NCBI RefSeq assembly: GCF_965221945.1
Contig: NZ_OZ244925.1
Location: 1,426,001-1,490,000 of the forward strand
From: Poriferisodalis sp965221945
GTDB lineage: Bacteria; Actinomycetota; Acidimicrobiia; Acidimicrobiales; Poriferisodalaceae
DNA length: 64,000 bases
Direction: 5' to 3'
Below the pieces are notes generated by a model. That model saw only the letters and a list, made by a program, of their open reading frames with translations. It made no database searches and had not been told where the DNA came from. A program made the position numbers and the translations under genes. Of the stretch, positions 52,223-60,100 are shown in pieces. Numbering within the stretch: the first letter of the stretch is position 1; each line of letters opens with the position of its first letter.

Positions 52223-54122
52223 ACCGGTGCCGGTCCCAGCACCGGGCCAGCTGCTGGCGGCGTGGCGGGACCGCCAGCGCGCCACCGGCCGGGGGAACCC
52301 GGCCTCGGACTGGGCGGCCCGGGCATTCCTGGACCGCTGGCCCGACCCGCAGGCCTGGGCCGGCCAACCCCTGCGCGCCCGGCTGGTGCTGCCGCCTTCG
52401 ACGATGTCGCTGCTGATGTTCTTGATGACCCACCGGTGGCTGCGGCCGGGCTGGGACTGGCTGGTGTCACGCAAGCTGTCGAGCTTGTGGCGCGAGATCC
52501 GCAGCTCGCCGCTCGAGGCCGACATGGGTCGGTTCTGCGACACCGCGGTGGCGGTCGGGTTCACCCAGATTCAGGCGAAGCGGGCCGCGTCCCAGTCGGC
52601 CGGCCGGCTGTTGATCCAGACCGGGCGCCCACTCGAACAGTTGACCATCGGCGACATGGAGACGCTGGCCGACGCGTGCCGGGCACGCGAGGCTGCGACC
52701 GGACAACGCTGGCGGCACTACCGGGGGGCGCTCGTGTGCGCCCACACGGTGCTGTTCCACCTCGACATCGTCCCCCAACCACCCGAACCCCACCAGCAGC
52801 CGGACACCTTCGAGGCTCGGCTGGCCGACTGCGGCCCGAGCCTGCGCTCCGCCATGGCCGCCTACCTCCAACGCAAGAGCGGAACCTGTCGGCCCAAGAC
52901 CGTGTCCAGTCTGGCCACCCGACTCGCCCACTTCGGCCGGTTCCTCGCCGAACACGACCCCGAGCTCGAATCGCTCGCCGGGCTGAGCCGCCAACGCCAC
53001 ATCGAGCCCTACCTGAACTCCGTCGCCCACGCAGTGTCATCAAAGAACGGGCGGGCCATTACCGTCGCCGACCAGGACCGCCGGATCCGCGCTGTCGGCC
53101 ACATGCTCGCAGAGATCACCGAGTGGGGCTGGGACGACGCCCCCGCCCGGAAGCTGATCTTCCGGTCCGATCATCCCCGCCAGCCGCGGCCATTGCCCCG
53201 CTATCTGCCCGTGGACGCCGACCGGCGACTCACCGAAGCGCTCGAAGCCTCCGCCTATCGCCTCGCCGCCGACGCGCTGCTGCTGGCCCGAGCCGTCGGG
53301 CTGCGCATCGGCGAACTCCTCGACCTCGAGCTGGAATGCGTCCACGAGATCAGCGGCCACGGCGCCTGGCTGAAGGTCCCCCTCGGCAAGCTCGACACCG
53401 AACGCATGGTCCCCCTCGACGACGAGACCGTCGCTCTCATCGACCGGATCACCGCCACCCGCTCGGCGGGTCAGCCGCTGCGGCATCCACGCACCGCCCG
53501 AGCGACCCAGTTCCTGTTCACCCACCACGGGCGCCGGCTGTCGCAGACCGCGGTCCGCACAGAACTGGCCCGCAGCGCCGAGACCGCCGGGATCGGCCAC
53601 GTCACCCCCCACCAGCTCCGCCACACCTACGCCACCGCCCTGATCAACGCCGGCGTCTCCCTCCAAGCGCTCATGGCCCTCCTCGGCCACGCCTCAGCCG
53701 AGATGAGCCTGCGCTACGCGCACCTCTTCGACGCCACCGTCCGCGCCGAATACGAACGCGCCCTCGACTTGGCCAAGAGCCGCATCGGCGCCATGCCCAC
53801 ACCAACGGGCCGGCCGCGCATCCCCGTCACCGCCAACGGTGGCACCTCCGACGACTGGCGCGTCGCGCCGGCCATCAAAGCGCGCCTCGCCGGCGGCCAC
53901 TGCCTACGCGCCCCCGCCCAAGGAGCCTGCCCCTACGCCAACATCTGCGAGCACTGCCCCAGCTTCCGCACCGATGCCGCGTCGGCCGCCGTGCTCTCCG
54001 CGCAACGCGTCGACACCCAAGCACTCCTCGCCGACGCCCAAGCACGCGGCTGGATCGACGAAACCGACCGGCACCGACGCCTCCTCGACCGCCTCGACAC
54101 GCTCATCGCCAACACCCCATGA
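52188..54122 (+). CDS. tnpB: Tn554-like tyrosine recombinase TnpB
   Basis: The 644-residue protein has a long N-terminal domain, then a catalytic domain with AVGLRIGELLDLE, TPHQLRHTYATAL and LLGHASAEMSLRYAHL. A C-terminal cysteine cluster (CPYANICEHCPSF) is typical of this TnpB group. The size fits the second recombinase of Tn554-type elements. The ATG at 52188 lies inside the tnpA end, and its stop overlaps tnpC as ATGA. Confidence 0.87.
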   Translation: MLPAAANAPTPEPVPVPAPGQLLAAWRDRQRATGRGNPASDWAARAFLDRWPDPQAWAGQPLRARLVLPPSTMSLLMFLMTHRWLRPGWDWLVSRKLSSLWREIRSSPLEADMGRFCDTAVAVGFTQIQAKRAASQSAGRLLIQTGRPLEQLTIGDMETLADACRAREAATGQRWRHYRGALVCAHTVLFHLDIVPQPPEPHQQPDTFEARLADCGPSLRSAMAAYLQRKSGTCRPKTVSSLATRLAHFGRFLAEHDPELESLAGLSRQRHIEPYLNSVAHAVSSKNGRAITVADQDRRIRAVGHMLAEITEWGWDDAPARKLIFRSDHPRQPRPLPRYLPVDADRRLTEALEASAYRLAADALLLARAVGLRIGELLDLELECVHEISGHGAWLKVPLGKLDTERMVPLDDETVALIDRITATRSAGQPLRHPRTARATQFLFTHHGRRLSQTAVRTELARSAETAGIGHVTPHQLRHTYATALINAGVSLQALMALLGHASAEMSLRYAHLFDATVRAEYERALDLAKSRIGAMPTPTGRPRIPVTANGGTSDDWRVAPAIKARLAGGHCLRAPAQGACPYANICEHCPSFRTDAASAAVLSAQRVDTQALLADAQARGWIDETDRHRRLLDRLDTLIANTP

Positions 54123-54427
54123 CCACCAACGTCGAAACCGTCGAAGCCGCCTGCGCCCGCCTCGCCAACCACGGCCAAGCGATCACCTTCACCGCCGTCG
54201 CCGAACACGCCCGCATCAGCCGCACCACCCTCTACCGCAACCCCCAACTCCGAGCCATCGTCGACGAACACCGCCACCACAGCCACGACCCCCACACCCT
54301 CACCGCACTCGCCGCCGAGATCGCCCACCTGCGCACCGGCCTCGAAGCACTCGCCGACCGAACCCGAAACCACGAAGAACGGCTCCGCCACCTCGAACAC
54401 CGCCAACCCCGCCGCAAAGCCAACTAA
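54119..54427 (+). CDS. tnpC: Tn554-like TnpC (DUF6262-type HTH/coiled-coil protein)
   Basis: The 102-residue protein starts at ATG 54119, overlapping tnpB by 4 bp. It has an N-terminal HTH (TFTAVAEHARISRTTLYRNP) and a C-terminal coiled coil (LAAEIAHLRTGLEALADRT). The size and order match TnpC of Tn554, an accessory factor that affects orientation and frequency of transposition. Confidence 0.8.
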   Translation: MTTNVETVEAACARLANHGQAITFTAVAEHARISRTTLYRNPQLRAIVDEHRHHSHDPHTLTALAAEIAHLRTGLEALADRTRNHEERLRHLEHRQPRRKAN

Positions 54428-54479
54428 CCGACCGGCCAACCGAACCACGCCCCAACCCAAGCCGTGATTGGCCGGATAA

Positions 54480-54728
54480 AGCTACGACAACGCCTTGGCC
54501 GAGTCCACGATCGGGCTCTACAAGACCGAGCTAGTCCGCAACCGCGGACCCTGGCGCGGCCTCGACGACCTCGAGCTGGCCACTCTGGAATGGGTCGACT
54601 GGTTCAACAACCGGCGCCTGCACCACCACAACACCGGCCGCGTCCCGCCCGCCGAAGCCGAAGACCTCCACTACCGTCAACAACACTCAACCCGCCAAAG
54701 CGAGACTCACAACAAACAGCCTGCGTGA
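54480..54728 (+). pseudogene. IS3-family OrfB transposase, fragment 3 of 3
   Basis: The frame resumes as AGC TAC GAC AAC (SYDNALAESTIGLYKTELVR), giving the catalytic Glu, and continues with WVDWFNNRRLHHHNTGRVPP to the stop at 54726-54728. With fragments 1 and 2 this completes a normal IS3 DDE transposase, whose Asp residues and Glu are now about 5 kb apart. Confidence 0.88.
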
Positions 54729-54741
54729 AACCCGGTGAGGG

Positions 54742-56144
54742 GGCCTGTCAGGAATTTTGTGTATCGGGCGTGATCTGAGGGTCCGCAGCTGAGGGCTGTG
54801 GGCTGGGAAGGATCATGTCTGTGACTGATCATGACGTGCTGGCTGTGCCGGCGAGCGAAGCTGCCGACGATGCAGCGATGAAGGACTGGGCCGAGTATCT
54901 GGTGGCCCAGGCACGCGCGGAGGGCGTGGAGCTGACCGGCGACGGCGGCTTGTTGACCGGGTTGGTGCGCCAGGTGCTCCAGACCGGTCTCGAGGTCGAG
55001 ATGACCGAGCATTTGGGCTATGAGCGTCACGCCCCGGAAGGCCGCGGGACCCCGAACTCTCGTAATGGGTCGACGCCCAAGCGGGTCACAACCGAGATCG
55101 GCGAGGTTGATCTGGCGGTGCCTCGGGACCGTGCGGGGTCCTTCGAGCCGGTGACGGTGCCCAAGCACCAGCGTCGTCTCGACGGCCTGTCGGGGAATGT
55201 GATCAGCCTCTATGCGAAGGGGCTCACGACCGGGGAGATCCAGGCGCATCTCGCCGAGATCTATGACACCTCGGTGAGCCGGGAGACGATCTCGAAGATC
55301 ACCGACGAGATCGTGGCCGACATGGCGGTGTGGCAGAACCGGCCCCTCGACGCCGTGTATGCGGTGCTGTTGATCGACGCGATCGTGGTCAAGGTCCGCG
55401 ACGCCCAGGTCGCCAACCGGCCCGTCTATGTCGCCATCGGCGTGGATCTTCAAGGCGAACGCGACGTGCTGGGGCTGTGGCTGGGCCCGACCGGCGGCGA
55501 GGGCGCCAAGCAATGGGCCACGATGCTCACCGAGCTGCGCAACCGGGGCCTGGCCGACGCGCTGATCGTGTGCTGCGACGGACTCAAAGGACTGCCCTCC
55601 TCGATCCGGGCGACCTGGCCCGACGCCACGGTGCAGACCTGCGTGGTGCACATGGTCCGCAACAGCCTGCGGTATGCATCCACCAAGCACTGGGGGCCCA
55701 TCACCAAGGCCATGCGGGAGATCTACACGTCTTCCACCGTCGAGGCCGCCGAGGCACGCTTCGAGGCCTTCGCCGACGACTGGGAAGGCACCTACCCCGC
55801 CATGATCGGCTCATGGCGGCAGGCCTGGGACGAATTCGTCCCGTTCCTGGAGTTCCCGCCCGAGCTGCGCCGGGTCGTGTACACGACCAACGCCGTCGAG
55901 AGCCTCAACGCCCGCTTCCGACGGGCAGTGCGCCATCGAGGGCACTTCCCCAACGAACAAGCAGCAATGAAAGTCCTCTACCTTGTCGCCACCGCCAGAC
56001 GCAAGAACCGAACCAACCTGACCGGAAAGACCAACGGCTGGAAAACCATCCTGAACACACTGACCGTCCACTACGGCGACCGGATCGCCGACCACATCTG
56101 ATGAAAACCATCACGGCCGGTTACACAAAATTCCTGACAGGCCC
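54742..56144 (+). mobile_element. IS256-family element with 8-bp target duplication
   Basis: Perfect terminal inverted repeats begin GGGCCTGTCAGGAATTTTGT at 54742 and, on the reverse strand, at 56144. CGGTGAGG flanks both ends (54734-54741 and 56145-56152). The 1,403-bp element sits inside the right terminal repeat of the IS3 element. Confidence 0.9.
54815..56101 (+). CDS. IS256-family transposase
   Basis: The 428-residue mutator-type transposase shows the DDE motif set LLIDAIVVKVRD, LIVCCDGLKGLP and TTNAVESLNARFRR, plus TGEIQAHLAEIYDTSVSRET. It is full length and probably active. The ATG at 54815 is 73 bp inside the left end. Confidence 0.93.
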   Translation: MSVTDHDVLAVPASEAADDAAMKDWAEYLVAQARAEGVELTGDGGLLTGLVRQVLQTGLEVEMTEHLGYERHAPEGRGTPNSRNGSTPKRVTTEIGEVDLAVPRDRAGSFEPVTVPKHQRRLDGLSGNVISLYAKGLTTGEIQAHLAEIYDTSVSRETISKITDEIVADMAVWQNRPLDAVYAVLLIDAIVVKVRDAQVANRPVYVAIGVDLQGERDVLGLWLGPTGGEGAKQWATMLTELRNRGLADALIVCCDGLKGLPSSIRATWPDATVQTCVVHMVRNSLRYASTKHWGPITKAMREIYTSSTVEAAEARFEAFADDWEGTYPAMIGSWRQAWDEFVPFLEFPPELRRVVYTTNAVESLNARFRRAVRHRGHFPNEQAAMKVLYLVATARRKNRTNLTGKTNGWKTILNTLTVHYGDRIADHI

Positions 56145-56284
56145 CGGTGAGGTTCACTCAGGGCCGATTTGAGCTTGACAAGGGCCTCAGCTTCCGGTTT
56201 GTGTGAGTAACGCGATCAGCTTCCCCACCGACCTTCGATTCCTAACAGCGATCGTCCTCGCGCCGTCCAGAAATGACATCACGA

Positions 56285-56986
56285 TTAATCATGATCTGGA
56301 TTGCGCAACGTATCGTCGGGCTCCCAGCCGCTGAAGCACCAGCCAATCTCGCGGCACGCCTGGGCTGGCCTGCTGCGAGGCGCTCGACGTAACTGGTCTC
56401 GGAGCGCTCGCTCGAGGTCGGCTACAGGCGGCGGATGATCTCGCCACGTCAAACTGTCGTAGTCGTCCGGCGGCTCTGGTGCGCTCTGCCCGGCGGGCAG
56501 GTAGCCGTAGAGATCGAATGATCTGCGCTGCAATGCGGCGAGGACATGGGCATGGCGCTTAACGTCGGTCAGCTTCGCCAAGAACGCTGGGGTCACGCAG
56601 ATATTCCAGAGGGCCGTGTAGATCGCCGGGTCGGCCGAATACATGTCGGACTCAGTGGCGACCGTGAATAGGTGATTGAACTGCACGTCTGGTCCCCGGC
56701 GCTGTTGGGCCGCCCACACGAAGGCATCCGTCGGGCTGCGGTTGTCGTCCAGCATCACCCGACCGCCGTATGGCCGTTCGATGATGCGGCCCCGTCGAGC
56801 CATGTCCTTTGTGCGTGTCACGGGAAACAGCGCTTCGCCGTGCGCTTGCGCGACAGTCTCGGGGTGCAGGAACACCGTGTGTTCGGCCACCGCCTCGATC
56901 AGCGTCCGATAACCGGCGCGCACCAACACAGCTTCTAGGGACTTGACGCCGTCGAGAATCTGCTCGTTTTCCAAGACCGGCACCAC
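56285..56986 (-). CDS. Uncharacterised protein, possibly HNH-nuclease-like
   Basis: This is a 233-residue soluble protein without a recognised domain. Segments such as NRSPTDAFVWAAQQRRGPDV, VQFNHLFTVA and YTALWNICVTPAFLAKLTD have the look of a conserved family with paired His/Asn residues. A link to HNH-like proteins of mobile regions is only an impression. The GTG at 56986 starts it, with a second GTG following. It lies beside the IS3 right end. Confidence 0.5.
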   Translation of the reverse strand: MVPVLENEQILDGVKSLEAVLVRAGYRTLIEAVAEHTVFLHPETVAQAHGEALFPVTRTKDMARRGRIIERPYGGRVMLDDNRSPTDAFVWAAQQRRGPDVQFNHLFTVATESDMYSADPAIYTALWNICVTPAFLAKLTDVKRHAHVLAALQRRSFDLYGYLPAGQSAPEPPDDYDSLTWRDHPPPVADLERALRDQLRRAPRSRPAQACREIGWCFSGWEPDDTLRNPDHD

Positions 56987-57143
56987 CTTTGGCCCGCGTT
57001 ACCGATGGAAGCGACTCCAACCCGGCACCAGCCGACGCAGCGTGCCGAATCTTGACCCCGAACGTGGCACGCTACTGATGTGGAGTTCCGGCGAGCACTG
57101 GACCGGCGCAGCCACAGTCCTACCGACATATCGACATCTGACT

Positions 57144-57479
57144 ATGACCACCCAAACATTCACCCTGATCGTTGAAGGCACCGATCTTCAATCAGACGAA
57201 CTCGTCGATGACTTGTTCGAGGCCGGCTGCGACGATGCTCTGATCAGCCGGGCCAGCGGCATCCAGTTCGCCGACTTTGACCGCGATGCCGACTCTCTTC
57301 ACGAAGCTGTTCTGTCCGCCATCGCCGAACTCAAGTCCATTGCTGGCATCACTGAGGTACGCCTCGCCGACCCCGGTTGGGAGTCCATGGCCGAGACCGT
57401 CGATGCCCTGCATCAGGCCCAGAATCTCGACGAACTGACTGAGTACTCCGACGTCGACGAACTCAAGGCGACGCTGTAG
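57144..57479 (+). CDS. Small uncharacterised protein (possible antitoxin-like)
   Basis: The 111-residue acidic protein starts MTTQTFTLIVEGTDLQSDEL and contains FEAGCDDALISRASGIQFAD, a pattern shared by a widespread group of small proteins found near toxin-antitoxin and phage genes. No function is assigned. The ATG at 57144 is used. It precedes a DUF2442 gene by 64 bp on the same strand. Confidence 0.6.
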   Translation: MTTQTFTLIVEGTDLQSDELVDDLFEAGCDDALISRASGIQFADFDRDADSLHEAVLSAIAELKSIAGITEVRLADPGWESMAETVDALHQAQNLDELTEYSDVDELKATL

Positions 57480-57543
57480 CTCGCAGCGATCCTGCGTGCG
57501 ACGAACCGCATGCCCGTCATCGGGCCCACGTAGGGTCGTCTGC

Positions 57544-57846
57544 ATGGATCTGTTGCGGCCACCTCAGGCTGTCGAGGTTGAAGCGCGGCAGCCGTTCAGG
57601 TTGTGGATCAGATTCGACGACGGCGTGAGCGGCATCGTCAATCTGGCCGAGTGGTCGACCCGAGGGGTCTTCACAGCTTGGTCGGACGCGACCTTCTTCA
57701 AGACTGCGCATGTGCGGCCGTACGGGGCAATTGCCTGGGGCAAGGGCGATGCGCTCGAACTCGACCAAACGGCCATGTACTTAGACCTCACTGGTAAGAG
57801 CTTCGAAGACTTGCACCCGAAACCGTGGCCCGACCTGGTGAACTGA
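57544..57846 (+). CDS. DUF2442-family protein
   Basis: This 100-residue protein matches DUF2442, with FDDGVSGIVNLAEW, FFKTAHVRPYGAIAWGKGDA and the ending LDQTAMYLDLTGK. DUF2442 proteins often neighbour DUF4160 in toxin-antitoxin-like pairs, but no DUF4160 gene is visible here. The ATG at 57544 gives the normal size. Confidence 0.75.
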   Translation: MDLLRPPQAVEVEARQPFRLWIRFDDGVSGIVNLAEWSTRGVFTAWSDATFFKTAHVRPYGAIAWGKGDALELDQTAMYLDLTGKSFEDLHPKPWPDLVN

Positions 57847-57888
57847 GATCAACGCAATCTCGTCAGTGGCTGATAGACCCGGCCTGAC

Positions 57889-58878
57889 ATGAGTTCGTCG
57901 GCCAAGTTCGTGTTGATGGCGCAGCCCTCGGCGCCGGCGATCCCGCACCATGAGGTGCTGGAGCAATGGGCGGCCGAGCTCCGGGTCGAGTTCGAGGGAC
58001 TCGCGGTCGTCATCGCTGCGACCGAAGAGGAGATTCTCGAACAGCTCAACGACGCCGACGCGGCGTACGGCGTGCTGCCGCAGGGCTGGCATGCGCCAAA
58101 GCTGCGCTGGCTGCAGGCCCCGATGGCCAATCCCCCGCTCGGCTACTTCACGCCCGAGCTCGCCGCCCACCCGGTCGTCGTCACCAACATGCGCGGCGTC
58201 TACAACGACCACATCGCCACCCACGTGATGGCGTTCCTGCTCGCCTTCGCCCGTGGGTTGCCGCACTACGCCATCAGCCAGCGCAACCGGGAGTACCGGG
58301 GCGGGCTTGCGCCGGTCCTGCACCTCGCCGATGCGACCGTGCTGTTCATCGGCGCCGGCGGCGTGGCTCACCAGGCCGCTCGTTACCTGAAGCCGTGGGG
58401 ACCGAGAGTCGTGGCCGTCGACGCCCGACCCGAGTCCACCGCCGGCGGCGCCATCGATGCCGTGTTCGGCGCAGACGAGCTCAAGGCGCAGCTGCCGCTG
58501 GCCGACGCGGTCGTGATGACCGTTCCCCACACTGCCGAGTCCGAGGGAATGCTCCGCCGGGCGCAGTTCGCGCTGATGAAACCCACGGCAGTGTTCATCA
58601 ACATCGGGCGCGGCATGACCGTCGTGCTCGACGACCTCGTCGACGCACTCGAAGCCGGCGAGCTGGCGGGCGCCGGCCTCGACGTCTTCGACCAGGAGCC
58701 GCTGCCGCCCGACCACCGGATCTGGACGCTGCCCAACGTGCTCATCACGCCGCACGTGGCGATGGTCGGCCCCGACATCGACCAGCGTCGCTTCGAGCTC
58801 GTCGCCGACAACTGCCGCCGGCTGCTCGCCGGCGAACCGCTGCGCTACGTCGTCGCCGACAAGATTCTCGGCTTCTGA
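57889..58878 (+). CDS. D-2-hydroxyacid dehydrogenase family protein
   Basis: This 329-residue NAD(P)-dependent dehydrogenase of the 2-hydroxyacid family has the Rossmann motif FIGAGGVAHQAARYLKPWG, substrate Arg in INIGRGMTVVLDDL, Glu in GLDVFDQEPLPPD and the catalytic His in NVLITPHVAMVG. The substrate (glyoxylate, phosphoglycerate or similar) is not clear. The peroxiredoxin-like gene starts 21 bp downstream. Confidence 0.88.
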   Translation: MSSSAKFVLMAQPSAPAIPHHEVLEQWAAELRVEFEGLAVVIAATEEEILEQLNDADAAYGVLPQGWHAPKLRWLQAPMANPPLGYFTPELAAHPVVVTNMRGVYNDHIATHVMAFLLAFARGLPHYAISQRNREYRGGLAPVLHLADATVLFIGAGGVAHQAARYLKPWGPRVVAVDARPESTAGGAIDAVFGADELKAQLPLADAVVMTVPHTAESEGMLRRAQFALMKPTAVFINIGRGMTVVLDDLVDALEAGELAGAGLDVFDQEPLPPDHRIWTLPNVLITPHVAMVGPDIDQRRFELVADNCRRLLAGEPLRYVVADKILGF

Positions 58879-58898
58879 CCTCGGTGGCACTGCAACCC

Positions 58899-60056
58899 AT
58901 GACGGTGAGCGAAGCACCCCCCAAGGAGCTGCAGGCCGCTTCGGAGGCCGCCCTTGAGTGGATCAATGCAACACAGGGGTCGCACTACGAGATCACCGGC
59001 ATCATCGATGCCGAAGACACTGTGGCACAAGCGCGCAATGGGTCCTTCGAGCTGGGCTTGGTGCTGTGCGACGGCGACGTCTGTGCCCGCGAGCAGGTGC
59101 TGGTCGAGCAATCGGCCGAGGGCTTTCGAGTGTCGGCCGCCGACGTTGACGACCCACTGATCCCGCCGCTGCTCGATCCCCCGATCGGGGTTCGCACCGG
59201 GTGGCTCAACACCCAACTCGACAAGCACAAGTTTGTCGTCTTGGTGTTCTACCGCGGCCTGTGGTGACCTCCCTGCCGTCGCGAGTTGCGCGGCTTCGAA
59301 AAGTCGGGGGTCGTCGAGGAGATCCGGGCTGCGGGAGGCGAGATCTTCGCCGTCTCCAGTGAGCCCCAGAGTCTCGCGAGCGAAGCACAGGACACATGGG
59401 AACTGAGCTATCAGGCGGTAGGCGACCCCCACCACGAGATCCTCGGCGACTGCCGCGAGGCTGGCCGGTTCGATCTCTACATCGGCGACGGCGCAATATT
59501 GGAGCGACACTGGTCGTCACACCCGAACGGCATCTTCCAGGCCGGGATCCTGGCCCTCGCCGAGGACCGACGAGTGCTGTACCGGTGGCACTGTCGCCCC
59601 ACTCATCAGAACCGCGGTGGCGCCTCCGGCCGAGTCACCGCCTCGCATATGTGGTCTCGCATCCAAGACGGACTCGCCATCGACACCGACGCGCCATGGG
59701 ACACCGATCCCCCACTGGACGCCCCGGAGGCCTTCTGGCCGTACTTCGTCGCTCAGCTGTTCGCCCACGGCTGGTTCATCAAGCCGAAGCGATTCCCACT
59801 CGGCCGACCAGACGACAAGCCGTCTGCGCGTGTGTCCGCGATGAAACCACGACTCATCGGATTCGCTGCTGCATGGGCCATCTGCTTCGTGCTCCTGCCA
59901 GCTCGCCGAGTCCTCCTCGCCCTGATCGGCTACGCCGCGGCTATCACACCGGCCGTCCGCAGAATGAACCGCGAGTTCCAGCACGTTCCCGCCGGCGGCA
60001 CGCCCGAGCCCGGCAGGCGAACCCTCGGCACCGAGCCTCCGCAACCCCACCCTTGA
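58899..60056 (+). CDS. Peroxiredoxin-like selenoprotein (TGA read as selenocysteine)
   Basis: The frame runs from ATG 58899 to TGA 60054-60056 with one internal TGA at 59265-59267. Read as selenocysteine (residue 123) it gives 385 residues. The sequence around it, VVLVFYRGLW-U-PPCRREL, is the AhpC/TSA-type active site FYRGxWCPxC, with Sec at the peroxidatic position and Cys126 as partner (UxxC). Both sides are family-like: upstream WLNTQLDKHKFVVLVF, downstream EIFAVSSEPQSLA and VLYRWHCRPTHQNRGGASGR. An N-terminal domain of about 105 residues and a C-terminal TM segment (LIGFAAAWAICFVLL) are also present. It probably reduces peroxides or disulfides at the membrane. A plain nonsense mutation is the alternative. 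Confidence 0.82.
59265..59294 (+). promoter_or_regulatory. SECIS-like hairpin after the internal TGA
   Basis: After UGA and 7 nt, GCCG-U-CGC-GAGUU-GCG-CGGC (59275-59294) folds as a 4-bp lower stem, a bulged U (59279), a 3-bp upper stem and a 5-nt loop containing GU. E. coli fdhF has a 3-bp stem, bulged U, 3-bp stem and GGUC loop at nearly the same distance. This is the form SelB recognises in bacteria. Confidence 0.7.
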
Positions 60057-60100
60057 CAGCCGAGCCACTGAGGCGACCTCAAACCGAGGAGTAAGTCACG

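Larger units (their letters stand above)
51035..54479 (+). mobile_element. Cargo-free Tn554-like transposon (tnpA-tnpB-tnpC)
   Basis: The element is bounded by the IS3 orfB fragments (GGAGAC ends at 51034; AGCTACGACAAC resumes at 54480). TTAACCGGCCAAT (51041-51053) and ATTGGCCGGATAA (54467-54479) are inverted copies with one mismatch. It carries three co-oriented, overlapping genes of the Tn554 pattern, two tyrosine recombinases and a small HTH/coiled-coil protein, and nothing else. No target duplication is seen, as expected for this family. Exact ends are uncertain by a few bases. Confidence 0.75.
48532..56156 (+). mobile_element. IS3-family element interrupted by three later insertions
   Basis: Left end TGAACCTCACCGG begins at 48532, with CGCAGGCT at 48551-48558. 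The right end, read on the reverse strand, is TGAACCTCACCGG and CGCAGGCT once the IS256 insertion is removed (pieces at 54722-54741 and 56151-56156). Inside are orfA, and orfB in three fragments separated by an IS30 element and a Tn554-like transposon. Without the insertions it would be about 1.3 kb, normal for IS3. No target duplication could be recognised at the outer ends. Confidence 0.8.

Noticed and set aside
46963..57888. attR copy of the tRNA-Ala 3' end
   Set aside because: No stretch resembling GGGGTTCAATTCCCC or the acceptor end was seen after the integrase.
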